This document shows positions 15,867-24,989 of a stretch of 64,000 nucleotides of DNA, piece by piece (positions within the stretch are counted from its first letter, which is position 1; every line of letters begins with the position of its first letter). The position numbers and the translations under genes were made by a program. A model generated the notes under the pieces. That model searched no databases and was not told the origin of the DNA. It saw nothing but the letters and a program-made list of their open reading frames with translations. Source of the DNA: VRUE01 sp963704545 (GTDB taxonomy: Bacteria; Actinomycetota; Thermoleophilia; Solirubrobacterales; 70-9); contig OY969915.1 of the NCBI GenBank assembly GCA_963704545.1, positions 744,001 through 808,000 of the forward strand. Direction: 5' to 3'.

Positions 15867-17899
15867 AAGACGCCGCAGGCAAACGGCGTCTGGGCCTCAA
15901 GCGCCCACAGGTGGACCTCCGCGACGTCGCCCGCAGCTTGGGCGACGTCGCGGCGTCCGTGGGTCGCTGGTTCGCCAGGGACCCGCTGAGCACGGCGCTG
16001 ATCGTCGCCTCCCTGGTGCTCACCTTCCTCTTCTTCAACCTGCTCGGCCAGATCCAGCCGAGCACGAGCGGCGATCGGGTGCCGCTCAGCCGCGTCTTCA
16101 AGCTCGCCGAGGAGAAGCAGATCGCCGAGGCGACCCTGCTCGACCAGGACGCCCGTGTGCTCTTCGAGACCAAGGCGGGCCTTCTCCTCTATGCCTCCTA
16201 TCCAGAGTCCGATGCGCAGACCTCGTCGCTGGTGCGGGAACTGACCAGGAGCGGGGCGGTCGTCGCGGTCGATCAGCAGTGGGACAAGCCGGCCAAGCAG
16301 ATCGTCGTCCAGTTCCTCATCCCCATTCTCTTGCTCGTCTGCCTCTTCGTGCTCTTCACCCGGCTTGGCCAGGACGGTGGGGCCGGGGCCTTCGCCGGCT
16401 TCTCGAAGTTCACCGGCAAGGGCCGCAAGCGCGGCGCCGAGGCGCCCGACCGCACAACCTTCGACCAGGTCGCCGGTGCCGGCGAAGCGCTGGCCGAGCT
16501 GCGCGAGATCCGCGACTACCTCGCCGACCCGAGCAAGTACGCGGCGGTCGGGGCGCGGGCGCCGAAGGGCGTGCTCCTGGTCGGCCCTCCGGGAACCGGC
16601 AAGACGCTGCTCGCCAAGGCAACCGCCGGCGAGGCCGACGCCTCCTTCTTCTCGCTGTCCGGCTCGGACTTCGTCGAGTCGCTGGTCGGCGTGGGCGCGG
16701 CCCGCGTCCGCGACCTCTTCGCCAAGGCGCGCAAGATGGCCCCGGCGATCGTCTTCATCGACGAGCTCGACGCCGCCGGGCGCAAGCGCGGCGCGGGCGT
16801 CGGCCAGGGCAACGACGAGCGCGAGCAGACGCTCAACGCGCTGCTGGTCGAGATGGACGGCTTTGGCGGCGACGCCGGCATCGTCGTGCTCGCGGCGACC
16901 AACCGTCCCGACGTCCTCGACCCGGCGCTGCTGAGGCCCGGGCGCTTCGACCGCCAGGTCACCGTCGACGTGCCCGACGTGCACGGCCGCCTCGACATCC
17001 TCACCCTGCATTGCGGCGGGCGACCGCTGGCTCCCGGCACCTCGCTGGAGGAGATCGCCAAGCTGACGTCCGGCTTCAGCGGCGCCGAGCTGGCCAACGT
17101 GATCAACGAGGCGGCACTGCTCACCGTGCGCGAAGGCGAGGTCGAGATGGACCAGGCGACGCTGGAGGAGGCGATCGATCGCGTGGTCGCCGGGCCGGCG
17201 CGCAAGAGCCACGCCCTGACTCGTGAGGAGCAGTGGGTGATCGCCATCCACGAGTCGGCCCACGCCGTGGTCACCACCTCGATCGGGCAGACGGTCGCCG
17301 CCCAGAAGCTCTCGATCGTCGCCCGCGGGCGCCAGCTCGGCACGGCAGCGCACATGCTCACCGACCGCGATGCGGTGATCATGCAGGAGCCCGACATGCG
17401 CCGCCACCTGCTGGCGATCGTCGCCGGCTTCGCCGCCGAGAAGATCGAGTTCGGCTTCGTCTCCACCGGCGTCCACGACGACCTGCACACGGCTACCGGC
17501 ATGGCGCGGGAGATGGTCACCTCCTACGGCATGTCGGAGGCGCTCGGCCCGGTGACGATCGGCGAAAAGGCGGGCGAGGTCTTCCTCGGCGCCTCGCTGC
17601 AGGAGCTCGGCTCGGTCGGCCCGGCGACGCTGGAGCTGATCGACCGTGAGGTCGAGCGCATCGTCGGCGACTCGGTGGCGACGGCGGAGGAGATCCTGCG
17701 CCGCAACTGGAGCGCGGTCTACGAGGTCGCCAACGCGCTGGTCGAGCACGAGACCCTCTCCGGCGTAGCGCTGGAGGCGTTGCTCTCCGCGGTGCAGCCG
17801 ACCCTGCTCGACTTCGCCGGGCCGGGTGTCGAGAGGGGGGCCGAGGCGCCGACCCGGGAATTCGATCGCCAGCCCGAGGCCCAGCCGGAAGGTGACTAA
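15863..17899 (+). CDS. FtsH-like membrane AAA+ zinc protease
   Basis: 678 residues. Two membrane segments (about 45-61 and 147-167) flank a short extracytoplasmic domain; the AAA+ domain has Walker A GPPGTGKT (241-248), Walker B IVFIDELD (296-303) and RPGRFDR (358-364). The zinc protease site is HESAH (463-467), with the distal Asp in STGVHDDLHTAT (D540). All catalytic residues are present. It departs from housekeeping FtsH: VAGFAAEKIEFG replaces the usual LGGRAAEE segment and the N-terminal arm is longer. The GTG start overlaps the PstS-like stop by 4 bases. Position between secreted proteins suggests a dedicated quality-control or processing protease for this cluster. Confidence 0.9.
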   Translation: MKDAAGKRRLGLKRPQVDLRDVARSLGDVAASVGRWFARDPLSTALIVASLVLTFLFFNLLGQIQPSTSGDRVPLSRVFKLAEEKQIAEATLLDQDARVLFETKAGLLLYASYPESDAQTSSLVRELTRSGAVVAVDQQWDKPAKQIVVQFLIPILLLVCLFVLFTRLGQDGGAGAFAGFSKFTGKGRKRGAEAPDRTTFDQVAGAGEALAELREIRDYLADPSKYAAVGARAPKGVLLVGPPGTGKTLLAKATAGEADASFFSLSGSDFVESLVGVGAARVRDLFAKARKMAPAIVFIDELDAAGRKRGAGVGQGNDEREQTLNALLVEMDGFGGDAGIVVLAATNRPDVLDPALLRPGRFDRQVTVDVPDVHGRLDILTLHCGGRPLAPGTSLEEIAKLTSGFSGAELANVINEAALLTVREGEVEMDQATLEEAIDRVVAGPARKSHALTREEQWVIAIHESAHAVVTTSIGQTVAAQKLSIVARGRQLGTAAHMLTDRDAVIMQEPDMRRHLLAIVAGFAAEKIEFGFVSTGVHDDLHTATGMAREMVTSYGMSEALGPVTIGEKAGEVFLGASLQELGSVGPATLELIDREVERIVGDSVATAEEILRRNWSAVYEVANALVEHETLSGVALEALLSAVQPTLLDFAGPGVERGAEAPTREFDRQPEAQPEGD

Positions 17900-19544
17900 G
17901 AACCCGTCTAAGGCCTCGTCCAGGGGGGCAAGGCTGGCCCTTGTGGCCCTTGCCGCCGCTATCGTCACGGCGCTCGCTCCCCATGGGGCGCGGGCCGCGG
18001 AGCCGATCTGGCGCCTCGAGCAACCCCCGCCGCCGGCGGGGGCGCCGTTCAAGGTGCCGCTGGGCGCCCCGGGCGATCTCTCCTTCTGGGCGCCGAACCG
18101 CGGGCTGCTGACGATCGCCGGCAATGCGACCATCCCAGCCGGCATCTACAGCTGGAACGGCCAGAGCTGGCACCAGCTGGCCACCGTCTGCGGCGGTCCC
18201 GGCGAAACCGCGCGCGTCGCCTGGGCGGGCCCCACCGAGTTCTGGGTGGTGAGCGAGCCGAGCCAGCCGCGCAGCGGCTCCGGCCTGGCGCTGTGCCGCT
18301 TCAAGGACGGCCAGGTGGTCGGCTCCTGGAGCACCCGACCGGACGCCGCCGACCCCTTCAGCCAGATGATGTCCGCCACCTGCAACGGGCCGAGCGACTG
18401 CTGGTTCGGCGGGGTCGGCTCCCAGGACGCGCTCGGCGAGCGGATCGGCGCCTTTCACCTGCGCTGGGACGGCACCGACCTGCGCACGGCCTACGGGCCC
18501 CAGGGCCGCGGGGTCAGCGACATGGAGTTCCACGACGGCCAGCTCTTCGAGAGCACCCTGGTCGGGCGCTCGCCGGAGAACCGCACCGAGCTCGTGGAGC
18601 TGGCCGAACCCGAGGCGGTCCCGCATCTGATCCACCGCATCGCGGGCGACGCCTTCGCCAACGACGCCTTCCTCCCGGCCGCGGAGGAAGGCGTGCCTGC
18701 CGAAGGCAGTGAGCTGCTGGCCCTTGACGGCGAGGAAGACGAGCTCTGGGCGGTCGGCGGGGGCGCCGCGTCGGGCCCGACGGCTCCCCAGGGCGGCAGC
18801 GTGGCGCGCTCGCCGCTGGCGGCGCGCCTGGTCGGTGGGGCGTTCGAGCAGGTCGATCTCGGCGAGGCGGGTTTCAATCCCACCGACCGCTTCACCGATG
18901 TCGCGGCGGTCCCGGGCAGCGACGAAGCGCTGGTCACCGTGGTCCCCTTCGCCGAGCGGCAAAGCGTCAACAGCAAGGCGATCGTCGCCCGGATCGAGCC
19001 CGACGGGTCGACGGCCACGACCCGCCTGCCCGCGGCGGGCGCGGGGCGGGGCAGCGCCGCGCGCATCGCCTGCCCGGCAGCCAACGAGTGCTGGCTGGTC
19101 ACCTGGGCCGGCTGGCTCTTCCACTACAGCGACGGCACACCGCTGCCGCTCGATGTCGAGCCCGCCTTTCAGGGCACGATCGAGTTCCGTCCCAACGAGG
19201 CCGCCGAGCAGTTCATCCCCGACCGCCTGCCGGCCGACGACTCCCAGCTCTTCGCCCCGCCGCCCCTCGAGTTGACGCCGAACGCGGTCAAACCGGCAAA
19301 GGTGCGGCGCCTGCCGCCGCTGCTGCGCAGGGTGCGCTCCGACCTGGACGGCCTGCGCCTCACGGTCAGCTTCACGCTCAGCCGCCGCGCCCGGGTGCAG
19401 CTGCTCGCCAAGAAAGGCGGCCGCACCGTCGCTCGCACCCCGTCGCAGATCCTCGCCCCGGGCCGGCGCAGCCTCGAGCTGCGGCTCGAGCGCGACCGCT
19501 ACCCGACCAAGCTCGCCTTCCGCACCAAGGAGGTGCGGCGGTGA
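17892..19544 (+). CDS. Secreted protein of unknown function, propeller-like
   Basis: About 550 residues from a GTG that overlaps the FtsH-like stop by 8 bases. A basic N-terminus and hydrophobic core (LALVALAAAIVTALAP, about 15-30) end in ARAAE, a signal peptide. Short repeats such as LSFWAPNRGLLTIAG, RVAWAGPTEFWVVSEP, ATCNGPSDCWFGG and RIACPAANECWLVTWAG fit a propeller with paired cysteines (CNGPSDC; CPAANEC). The last 70 residues are strand-rich and basic (LDGLRLTVSFTLSRRARVQLLAKKGG), similar in style to the C-termini of its neighbours. The next gene overlaps by 4 bases. Confidence 0.75.
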   Translation: MTKNPSKASSRGARLALVALAAAIVTALAPHGARAAEPIWRLEQPPPPAGAPFKVPLGAPGDLSFWAPNRGLLTIAGNATIPAGIYSWNGQSWHQLATVCGGPGETARVAWAGPTEFWVVSEPSQPRSGSGLALCRFKDGQVVGSWSTRPDAADPFSQMMSATCNGPSDCWFGGVGSQDALGERIGAFHLRWDGTDLRTAYGPQGRGVSDMEFHDGQLFESTLVGRSPENRTELVELAEPEAVPHLIHRIAGDAFANDAFLPAAEEGVPAEGSELLALDGEEDELWAVGGGAASGPTAPQGGSVARSPLAARLVGGAFEQVDLGEAGFNPTDRFTDVAAVPGSDEALVTVVPFAERQSVNSKAIVARIEPDGSTATTRLPAAGAGRGSAARIACPAANECWLVTWAGWLFHYSDGTPLPLDVEPAFQGTIEFRPNEAAEQFIPDRLPADDSQLFAPPPLELTPNAVKPAKVRRLPPLLRRVRSDLDGLRLTVSFTLSRRARVQLLAKKGGRTVARTPSQILAPGRRSLELRLERDRYPTKLAFRTKEVRR

Positions 19545-22500
19545 ACGGCCGCGCCCCTCACCTGCTCGCCTTTGGGGCGGCGCTCGCCCTGCTGCTGGCC
19601 TTTGCCGCGCCGGGCAGCGGGCTCGGGCCGGCGCCAGGCGTGGGGCCGCTGCCGCTGCTCGGCACGGCAGATCCCGAAACGACGCTGATCGGCGCCGCTC
19701 CGGCCGGTGAGCCGGGCGAGGCCTGGGGCTACCGGATGCTGCCGCTGGCGGTGGGCGAGGTGCGGGTCGGGACCCGGACGCTCGCCTTCGCTCCCACCTC
19801 GAACCCTGCCCAGCCCGACCCCCAGCTGGCCTTCGTCCGCCACACCGACGCCAACGGCTGGCAGGTCTTCGACACGCCGCTCGACGAGGCCGGCAATCCC
19901 TACAGGGGGCCGGTGCCGAACCGGCTCTCGGTGCGGATCACGCGGGAGGGTGGCGGCGTGCTGGTCGGTCGTGACACCAGCCGCCCGGTGGGAGAGCAGG
20001 CGGTTGTCCTGCACCACGAGCCGGGCGGCAGCTGGCGGGCGCTGCCGGCGCCTCCCCCGGACGTGCTGGTGCCCGCCGAAGGAGGAGCGCCGGCCGAGGC
20101 GCTCGCCGGTGAACAGGGGTTGGGGGCGATCGCGATCGCCGCTTTCGACGAGGCCGGGGGCACCGGCCTGCTCTTCGGGCCGCAGGGCCGCTCGGTCGCC
20201 GACGGCATCGTCCACTTCGACGGCCTGGAATGGAAACGCGAGCCGGTGACGGTCCCGACGGAATCGGAGAAACACTTCCGCATCCTGGCTATCGACGCTA
20301 CGGGCCTGGGCAATGCCTGGGCCCTGGCCGAGGTCGATCCCGAAGCGGGCCTGAACCGCTCGGCTGTCCTGCTCGAGCGAACCTCCACTCCGGAAGGGCC
20401 GCTCTGGGTCGAGCGGCCGCTGAGCGGATCGCCCTTCGCCGAGCGCGACAACCCGGGGGCGGGGATTGCCGGCGCGGCTCCGATTGGCGGAGCCGCCCAG
20501 CCACTGACCGTGACCGACGACGGCGCCTGGATCGACCTGACCGCGACGCTCGAAGGCATTCCCGGCGACGCGACGCTCTTCTACGACAGCGGCAGCGAGG
20601 CGGTGACCGGCACCTGGTGCGACGCCGGCCCCTGCGACGGCCCGCTCGGCGGCAAGCTCTCCCGCCAGGGTGGCTACCGCAGCTTCGCCTGGCCCGGGGG
20701 TCAGTTCGGCACGCGGGTGATCACCAACCCGCTCGACCCCGGCGGCAGCGAGGCGAGCAACCGCGGCACCTACCTGCGCTTCGACGGCGAAGCCTTCGTG
20801 CGCGTGCCCGGCGGCGGCGGCAACTTCCGCGCCAGCGGCGCCTTCGCCAGCCTCGACGAAGGCTGGCTCGAGGGGCCGGTGGAGATCTCGGGCGAGACGG
20901 CGCCGCAGCGGTTGCGCTCCTGGCCGGTCTCGGTCAGGGCGCCGCTGACCGACGTCGCCGCCGCTCCGGGTGGGACAGGTGGGCTGGACAGCGCCGCGCT
21001 TGCCGTCGGTGCCGACGGCTCGGTGGTCCGCTACGTGCCGGGTCGCGGCTGGAAGCGCGAGTTCCTGCTCTCCTCCAGCGGCAGCGTCAACAAGGCGACG
21101 CTGCGCGGGGTCGCCTGGCCGGAGCCGCGGCGTGCCCACGCCGTCGGCGACCAGGGTGCGATGTGGCAGTGGAACGCCGCCGACGATCTCTGGGTCTCCG
21201 ACCCCGGCATCCCGATCGGCTTCGAGGGCCACCTGATGGACGTCGCCTTCGACCCGTCCAACCCGGACCGCGGCTACGCGGTCGGCAAGGGCGGCGTGCT
21301 GCTGCGCTACGGCAAGAGCTGGGAACAGGAGGCGATGCCGGCAGGTTATGAGGGGGCGAACCTGACCTCGGTTGCATTCGCTGGCAGCCAGGCGATCGCC
21401 GCCGCCGGGGGCGACCTGCTTGTCAACGACGGCGGCGCCTGGCGGGTGGACGCCTCCGCCCATGCACTGCTCGACGGGGTGCGGGCCGGCAACCCGCAGC
21501 TCTTCGCCGTCGCCGGCCTGCCCGACGGCGGCGCGGTGGCCGCCGGCCGCGACATCGTCATCGAGCGCGACGGCCCGAGCGCTCCCTGGCGCTTCTCGAG
21601 CCAGCCGTTGCTCGGCTCGACGGCAGTGGCGGCTGCTGCCGTGCGCGACGGCGCCGGCGTGCGAGCGATCGTCTCGGTGGCGCCGCGGCTCAGCTATCCG
21701 CCCGCCGACGACCTGCCCGAACCGGACCCCAACGTGCCGCCGCCGATCGCGCCGCCCTTCTCGCTGCCAGGCGACGGCTATCTGCTGCGCGAGACGGCCG
21801 CCGGCTGGGTCGACGAGCAGCGCACCGCCTTCGCCAGCTCTGGCGACGACAGCTCGCTGAAGAGCGACCCCGTGCTCGCCCTGCTGCTCGACTCGGCCGG
21901 CAATGGCTGGGCGGTGGGGGGTTGGAGCGGCGATGCCGACTCCGCCGGCCGCGGCACCTCCTCGCGCAACGGCAGCGGGCGCGCGATCCGGGCGCGGGTG
22001 CGGACGGCTGCCGTCTACCGCTACGGCGCCAACCTCGGCACGCCACCGAGCTCGAGCGGATCGCAGCCGGTGCCGGTGCCCGCCGGGGCGGTGCGCTTCG
22101 CGGTCGCCGGGCACGCCGAGTGCGACGGCCCCTGCGCCGAGCTGGCGCCGCAATCGCTCGGTCCCGACCGCACCCTGGCGGCTGCACTGCAGACGGTGGC
22201 GGCGATGGCGGGCGGCAGCGGCCCACGCGCCTTCCTCTACACCGGCAACCGGGTGCGCAGCGGTCTCGGCGAAGCCGATGCCCGGCGCTTTGCGGCTCTG
22301 CTGGCGAGCGCCCCCCAGCTGCCCGTCTATCCGGCGCTGGGCTCCAGCGACGCATCGGCTGGTGCCGACGCCTTCCAGCTCGCCCTCGGTGGCTTCCCGG
22401 CTCCGCTCGGGGGCGGCGCGACGCCCGCCGGCATCTCCACCGCGGGGATCCCGGGCACGGCGCCGGTCCCGGGCGCGGCCCGCACCCACTACGCCTTCGA

Positions 22501-23977
22501 CAGCCACGGCCCCGGGGGGAGTGTGCGCGTCGTCGTCATCGACAACTCGCTCGGCTCGCTCGCTGCCAGCGACTCGCAACAGAACCCGGAAGAGGCGCAA
22601 CTGCCCTGGCTGGAAGCGGTGCTCGCCGACGCTCGCGCCGAGGGCATGGCGACGATCGTCATGGGCAACCGCAGCCTCAACACCAGCTTCACGCCAAAGC
22701 TCAACGTCGCCGGCGACGGCGACCAGGTCGCCCGTGTGCTCGTTGAGGGCGGCGCCTCCGCCTACCTCTTCGACCGGCCCGAAGAGAACCGCTTGATGCG
22801 CATCCCGGCCGGCGCGGCGCAGACGATCCCCAGCTTCGGCACCGGCACCCTCGGCTACCGCTCGGAGATCTCCGGCGCGGTCGGCATCGAAGGTGCCGAC
22901 TCGCTCTTCGGCGACAGCGGCGTCCTCCTGCTCGAGGTCGCCGCTGTCGCCCGCGATCCGGCGACCAACGTGGCGCCGGTCGGCGTTCGCCTGATCCCGG
23001 TGATCGAGGACCTCTCGCTGGAGGCGACCGACGGGACGTTGTTGCGCCGCTCGCGCCCCGCCCTCTTCCGTGGCCTCGGTCGCCGCCCGCGCGGCGGCGA
23101 CCGCTGGGGCCAGGCCTCGGCGGGCTCCGGCAACCCCGACCCCTCCGGTGGCGATCCCTACACCCTCTTCCCACCGGACCAGTGCATCGTCGCCGGCTGC
23201 GCCGCCCGCCTCGACCCCGAGTACAGCTTCGTCTCCTCGGACCCCGACATCGCCGACTTCGTCCGCCAGGACCCGGCTTCGACCAACCTGCGCAAGCCCT
23301 ACCTCGACGAGAGCGACAAGGTGCTCACCGACAACTCCTCCGGCCTGCTCTGCCCGTTCAACGCCGGGACGACGGCGGTCACCGTCAGCGCCGGCGGTTA
23401 CTCCTACTCCGAACAGGTGACCGTGCTCGGCGGCAGCGTGCAGCGACCGTGCGGCACCCGCCCGCTGCGGCCAGACCGCTTCAAGCGCGCCGCCGCCATC
23501 GCCGCGCCCCCGGCTCCACCGCCACCGCCCGCCGCCCCCGCCGGCAGTCCGCCGGTGAGCTTCTCCCCGCCTCCTCCTCCCGCGGCCCCGCCGCCCCCGC
23601 CCAACCCGCCCCCACCGCCGAGCCCCGCCCTGGCGCCCGAGCCGTTCCTGCCCCTCGGTGTCCCGCCGCTCGCGGTGGTCCCGGCGATCGTCCCGCCACC
23701 ACCACCGCCGATCGTGCGGCCGCTCCCTCCCGGCGGCGCCCCGGCCCGCACCTACCAGGTCGAGGAAAAGCGCGAGGAGGAGGCGGCGATTGAGGAATCG
23801 CAGGCTTTCAGCCGCTACGAGTCGGGCGAGTCGGGCCCCACCGTGCCGCTCTACCTGCCGGCGCTGGTGCTGCTCCTGGCTCTCGCCGGCGCCTCGGTGC
23901 GCGGCGGTCCCGGCGCCAGGCGCCCAGCCCCAGCCTTCAACGCCCCCGAAGACCGAACCCGAAGGAGACGACGATGA
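19541..23977 (+). CDS. Giant surface protein: propeller-like region, decayed calcineurin-like region, Pro-rich wall segment, C-terminal membrane anchor
   Basis: About 1478 residues. Signal peptide (LLAFGAALALLLAFAAPGSG), then propeller-type repeats to about 840 (AVGADGSVVRYVPGRGWKRE; AVGKGGVLLRYGKSWEQE). About 850-1050 follows a calcineurin-like phosphoesterase: RFAVAGHAECDG, FLYTGNRVRSGLGEADARRF, VYPALGSSDAS, VRVVVIDNSLG, LPWLEAVLADARAEG, IVMGNRSLN. The metal motifs GD, GNHD and GH are replaced by GN, GSSD and GN. A proline-rich stretch (about 1321-1405), one membrane segment (PLYLPALVLLLALAGASV) and an arginine-rich tail end it. No LPXTG motif. Probably cell-wall spanning and non-catalytic. 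Confidence 0.8.
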   Translation: MNGRAPHLLAFGAALALLLAFAAPGSGLGPAPGVGPLPLLGTADPETTLIGAAPAGEPGEAWGYRMLPLAVGEVRVGTRTLAFAPTSNPAQPDPQLAFVRHTDANGWQVFDTPLDEAGNPYRGPVPNRLSVRITREGGGVLVGRDTSRPVGEQAVVLHHEPGGSWRALPAPPPDVLVPAEGGAPAEALAGEQGLGAIAIAAFDEAGGTGLLFGPQGRSVADGIVHFDGLEWKREPVTVPTESEKHFRILAIDATGLGNAWALAEVDPEAGLNRSAVLLERTSTPEGPLWVERPLSGSPFAERDNPGAGIAGAAPIGGAAQPLTVTDDGAWIDLTATLEGIPGDATLFYDSGSEAVTGTWCDAGPCDGPLGGKLSRQGGYRSFAWPGGQFGTRVITNPLDPGGSEASNRGTYLRFDGEAFVRVPGGGGNFRASGAFASLDEGWLEGPVEISGETAPQRLRSWPVSVRAPLTDVAAAPGGTGGLDSAALAVGADGSVVRYVPGRGWKREFLLSSSGSVNKATLRGVAWPEPRRAHAVGDQGAMWQWNAADDLWVSDPGIPIGFEGHLMDVAFDPSNPDRGYAVGKGGVLLRYGKSWEQEAMPAGYEGANLTSVAFAGSQAIAAAGGDLLVNDGGAWRVDASAHALLDGVRAGNPQLFAVAGLPDGGAVAAGRDIVIERDGPSAPWRFSSQPLLGSTAVAAAAVRDGAGVRAIVSVAPRLSYPPADDLPEPDPNVPPPIAPPFSLPGDGYLLRETAAGWVDEQRTAFASSGDDSSLKSDPVLALLLDSAGNGWAVGGWSGDADSAGRGTSSRNGSGRAIRARVRTAAVYRYGANLGTPPSSSGSQPVPVPAGAVRFAVAGHAECDGPCAELAPQSLGPDRTLAAALQTVAAMAGGSGPRAFLYTGNRVRSGLGEADARRFAALLASAPQLPVYPALGSSDASAGADAFQLALGGFPAPLGGGATPAGISTAGIPGTAPVPGAARTHYAFDSHGPGGSVRVVVIDNSLGSLAASDSQQNPEEAQLPWLEAVLADARAEGMATIVMGNRSLNTSFTPKLNVAGDGDQVARVLVEGGASAYLFDRPEENRLMRIPAGAAQTIPSFGTGTLGYRSEISGAVGIEGADSLFGDSGVLLLEVAAVARDPATNVAPVGVRLIPVIEDLSLEATDGTLLRRSRPALFRGLGRRPRGGDRWGQASAGSGNPDPSGGDPYTLFPPDQCIVAGCAARLDPEYSFVSSDPDIADFVRQDPASTNLRKPYLDESDKVLTDNSSGLLCPFNAGTTAVTVSAGGYSYSEQVTVLGGSVQRPCGTRPLRPDRFKRAAAIAAPPAPPPPPAAPAGSPPVSFSPPPPPAAPPPPPNPPPPPSPALAPEPFLPLGVPPLAVVPAIVPPPPPPIVRPLPPGGAPARTYQVEEKREEEAAIEESQAFSRYESGESGPTVPLYLPALVLLLALAGASVRGGPGARRPAPAFNAPEDRTRRRRR

Positions 23978-24702
23978 CCTCGAACAGCCGCCCGACCGCG
24001 ATCGCCGCCTGGTCGGCGCTTGCCCTTTCCCTCTTCGCCCTGCTGCTCGCCGGCGCGGTCGTCTCCGACGCCGCCAAGCACCTGCCGGGCCCCAGCCTGC
24101 AGCCGAAGAAGTTCGGGATCCTCCGCCTCAACAAGAAGAAGAAGTTCCCTGCCACGGTGCTGCCGGCCAAGGTCTTCGACCGCTGCTCGCCGGAGACGGT
24201 GAAGATCGGGACCGTCTGCATGATGACCAGCCCCTACCCGCTGGAAAAGGGAGACGTCGGCCGCAACGACTTCTTCTTCGCCACCCAGAAGTGCGCCGAG
24301 CTGGGCGGCTACCTGCCGACGGCGGCGCAGCTGATCGGGGCCGCCCCCTACGTGAAGCTGGCCGGCCGCGTCGACGACAACGAGGTGACCGCCTCGACCG
24401 ACGTCGACCCAACCGACGGGCTGAAGGACAGGCGCGAGATGAGCGCCTCGCTGACCACGATTGCCTCCGGCGGACGGGCCGCCGGCTCGCAAGGCGTCAG
24501 CGAAGGCTCACGCGGCGACCCGAAGGCGGGCGAGCCCGACCCGGCACCCCTGCCCGCCGACCCGGCGCCCGAAACCCTCCAATACATCACCGTCTACGAC
24601 AACGGCGACCACGGCGGCTTCGCCGGCGGCAAGCCGGTGAGCCAGCCCGAGAACTTCCGCTGCGCCTTCAACCGGGCCCAGGGGCATGCCGGTGAGTTGT
24701 AG
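23974..24702 (+). CDS. Secreted protein of unknown function, last gene of the envelope cluster
   Basis: 242 residues with a signal peptide or membrane anchor (AAWSALALSLFALLLAGAVV, about 12-31). The mature part starts with lysine-rich segments, then CSPETVKIGTVCMMTSPYPLEKG and FFFATQKCAELGGYLPTAAQLIGAA. The latter resembles the core of formylglycine-generating-enzyme/lectin-like folds that recognise a Cys and LPT motif. About 150-200 is acidic and disordered. I cannot assign a function. The ATG overlaps the giant surface gene by 4 bases (ATGA), completing an unbroken chain of overlaps from 13905. Confidence 0.7.
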   Translation: MTSNSRPTAIAAWSALALSLFALLLAGAVVSDAAKHLPGPSLQPKKFGILRLNKKKKFPATVLPAKVFDRCSPETVKIGTVCMMTSPYPLEKGDVGRNDFFFATQKCAELGGYLPTAAQLIGAAPYVKLAGRVDDNEVTASTDVDPTDGLKDRREMSASLTTIASGGRAAGSQGVSEGSRGDPKAGEPDPAPLPADPAPETLQYITVYDNGDHGGFAGGKPVSQPENFRCAFNRAQGHAGEL

Positions 24703-24733
24703 GCGGCCGTTGTTCGCGATGCGGTGGGGTAGA

Positions 24734-24872
24734 GGGAGCCTGGCCGTCCTCCAGTCGAATTGAGCACCGCGCGCAAGCGCGGTGCAACCAGGAGCGCGGC
24801 CTACGGCCGCGCAAACACCGGATTGCATTTCCGCCGCTTCGCGACATTCGTCTGGAGGACGGCCAGGCTCCC
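24734..24872. repeat. Three-hairpin (cloverleaf-like) palindromic structure
   Basis: Arms 24734-24754 and 24852-24872 are 21-bp exact complements (GGGAGCCTGGCCGTCCTCCAG type). The 97-nt interior holds two more perfect hairpins: 24764-24785 (9-bp stem, GCAA loop) and 24794-24812 (8-bp stem, 3-nt loop). It lies in the 400-base gene-free stretch 24703-25102, between the envelope cluster and the convergent winged-helix gene. It could terminate the long transcript or be a structured RNA or DNA element. Confidence 0.75.
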
Positions 24873-24989
24873 CACAACAGCTCTCCAAGAAAGGTCCGGG
24901 CTGCGAAGCCGTCCTCAAGACACTGAGCTTGGGAATGCTTCATGCGGCTGGAGTCTCGGGTGGGAGGGTTGAAGCTTGTGTTGTTTTGA

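Noticed and set aside
15371..18145. 924-codon frame opposite the PstS-like and FtsH-like genes
   Set aside because: It is the complementary strand of two well-supported genes; composition is typical of antisense frames in GC-rich DNA.
19499..22600. 1033-codon frame opposite the giant surface protein gene
   Set aside because: Antisense frame with no motif; the forward gene has signal peptide, repeats and anchor.
19541..23977. Sortase (LPXTG) anchor at the C-terminus
   Set aside because: No LPXTG-like motif precedes the membrane segment; a plain membrane anchor with basic tail fits better.
23974..24702. Formylglycine-generating-enzyme or C-type lectin assignment
   Set aside because: Only a short stretch resembles these folds; catalytic or calcium-binding residues cannot be placed.
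24760..24972. 70-codon frame in the gene-free stretch
   Set aside because: It lies within the three-hairpin structure and has no ribosome site, promoter or recognisable fold.
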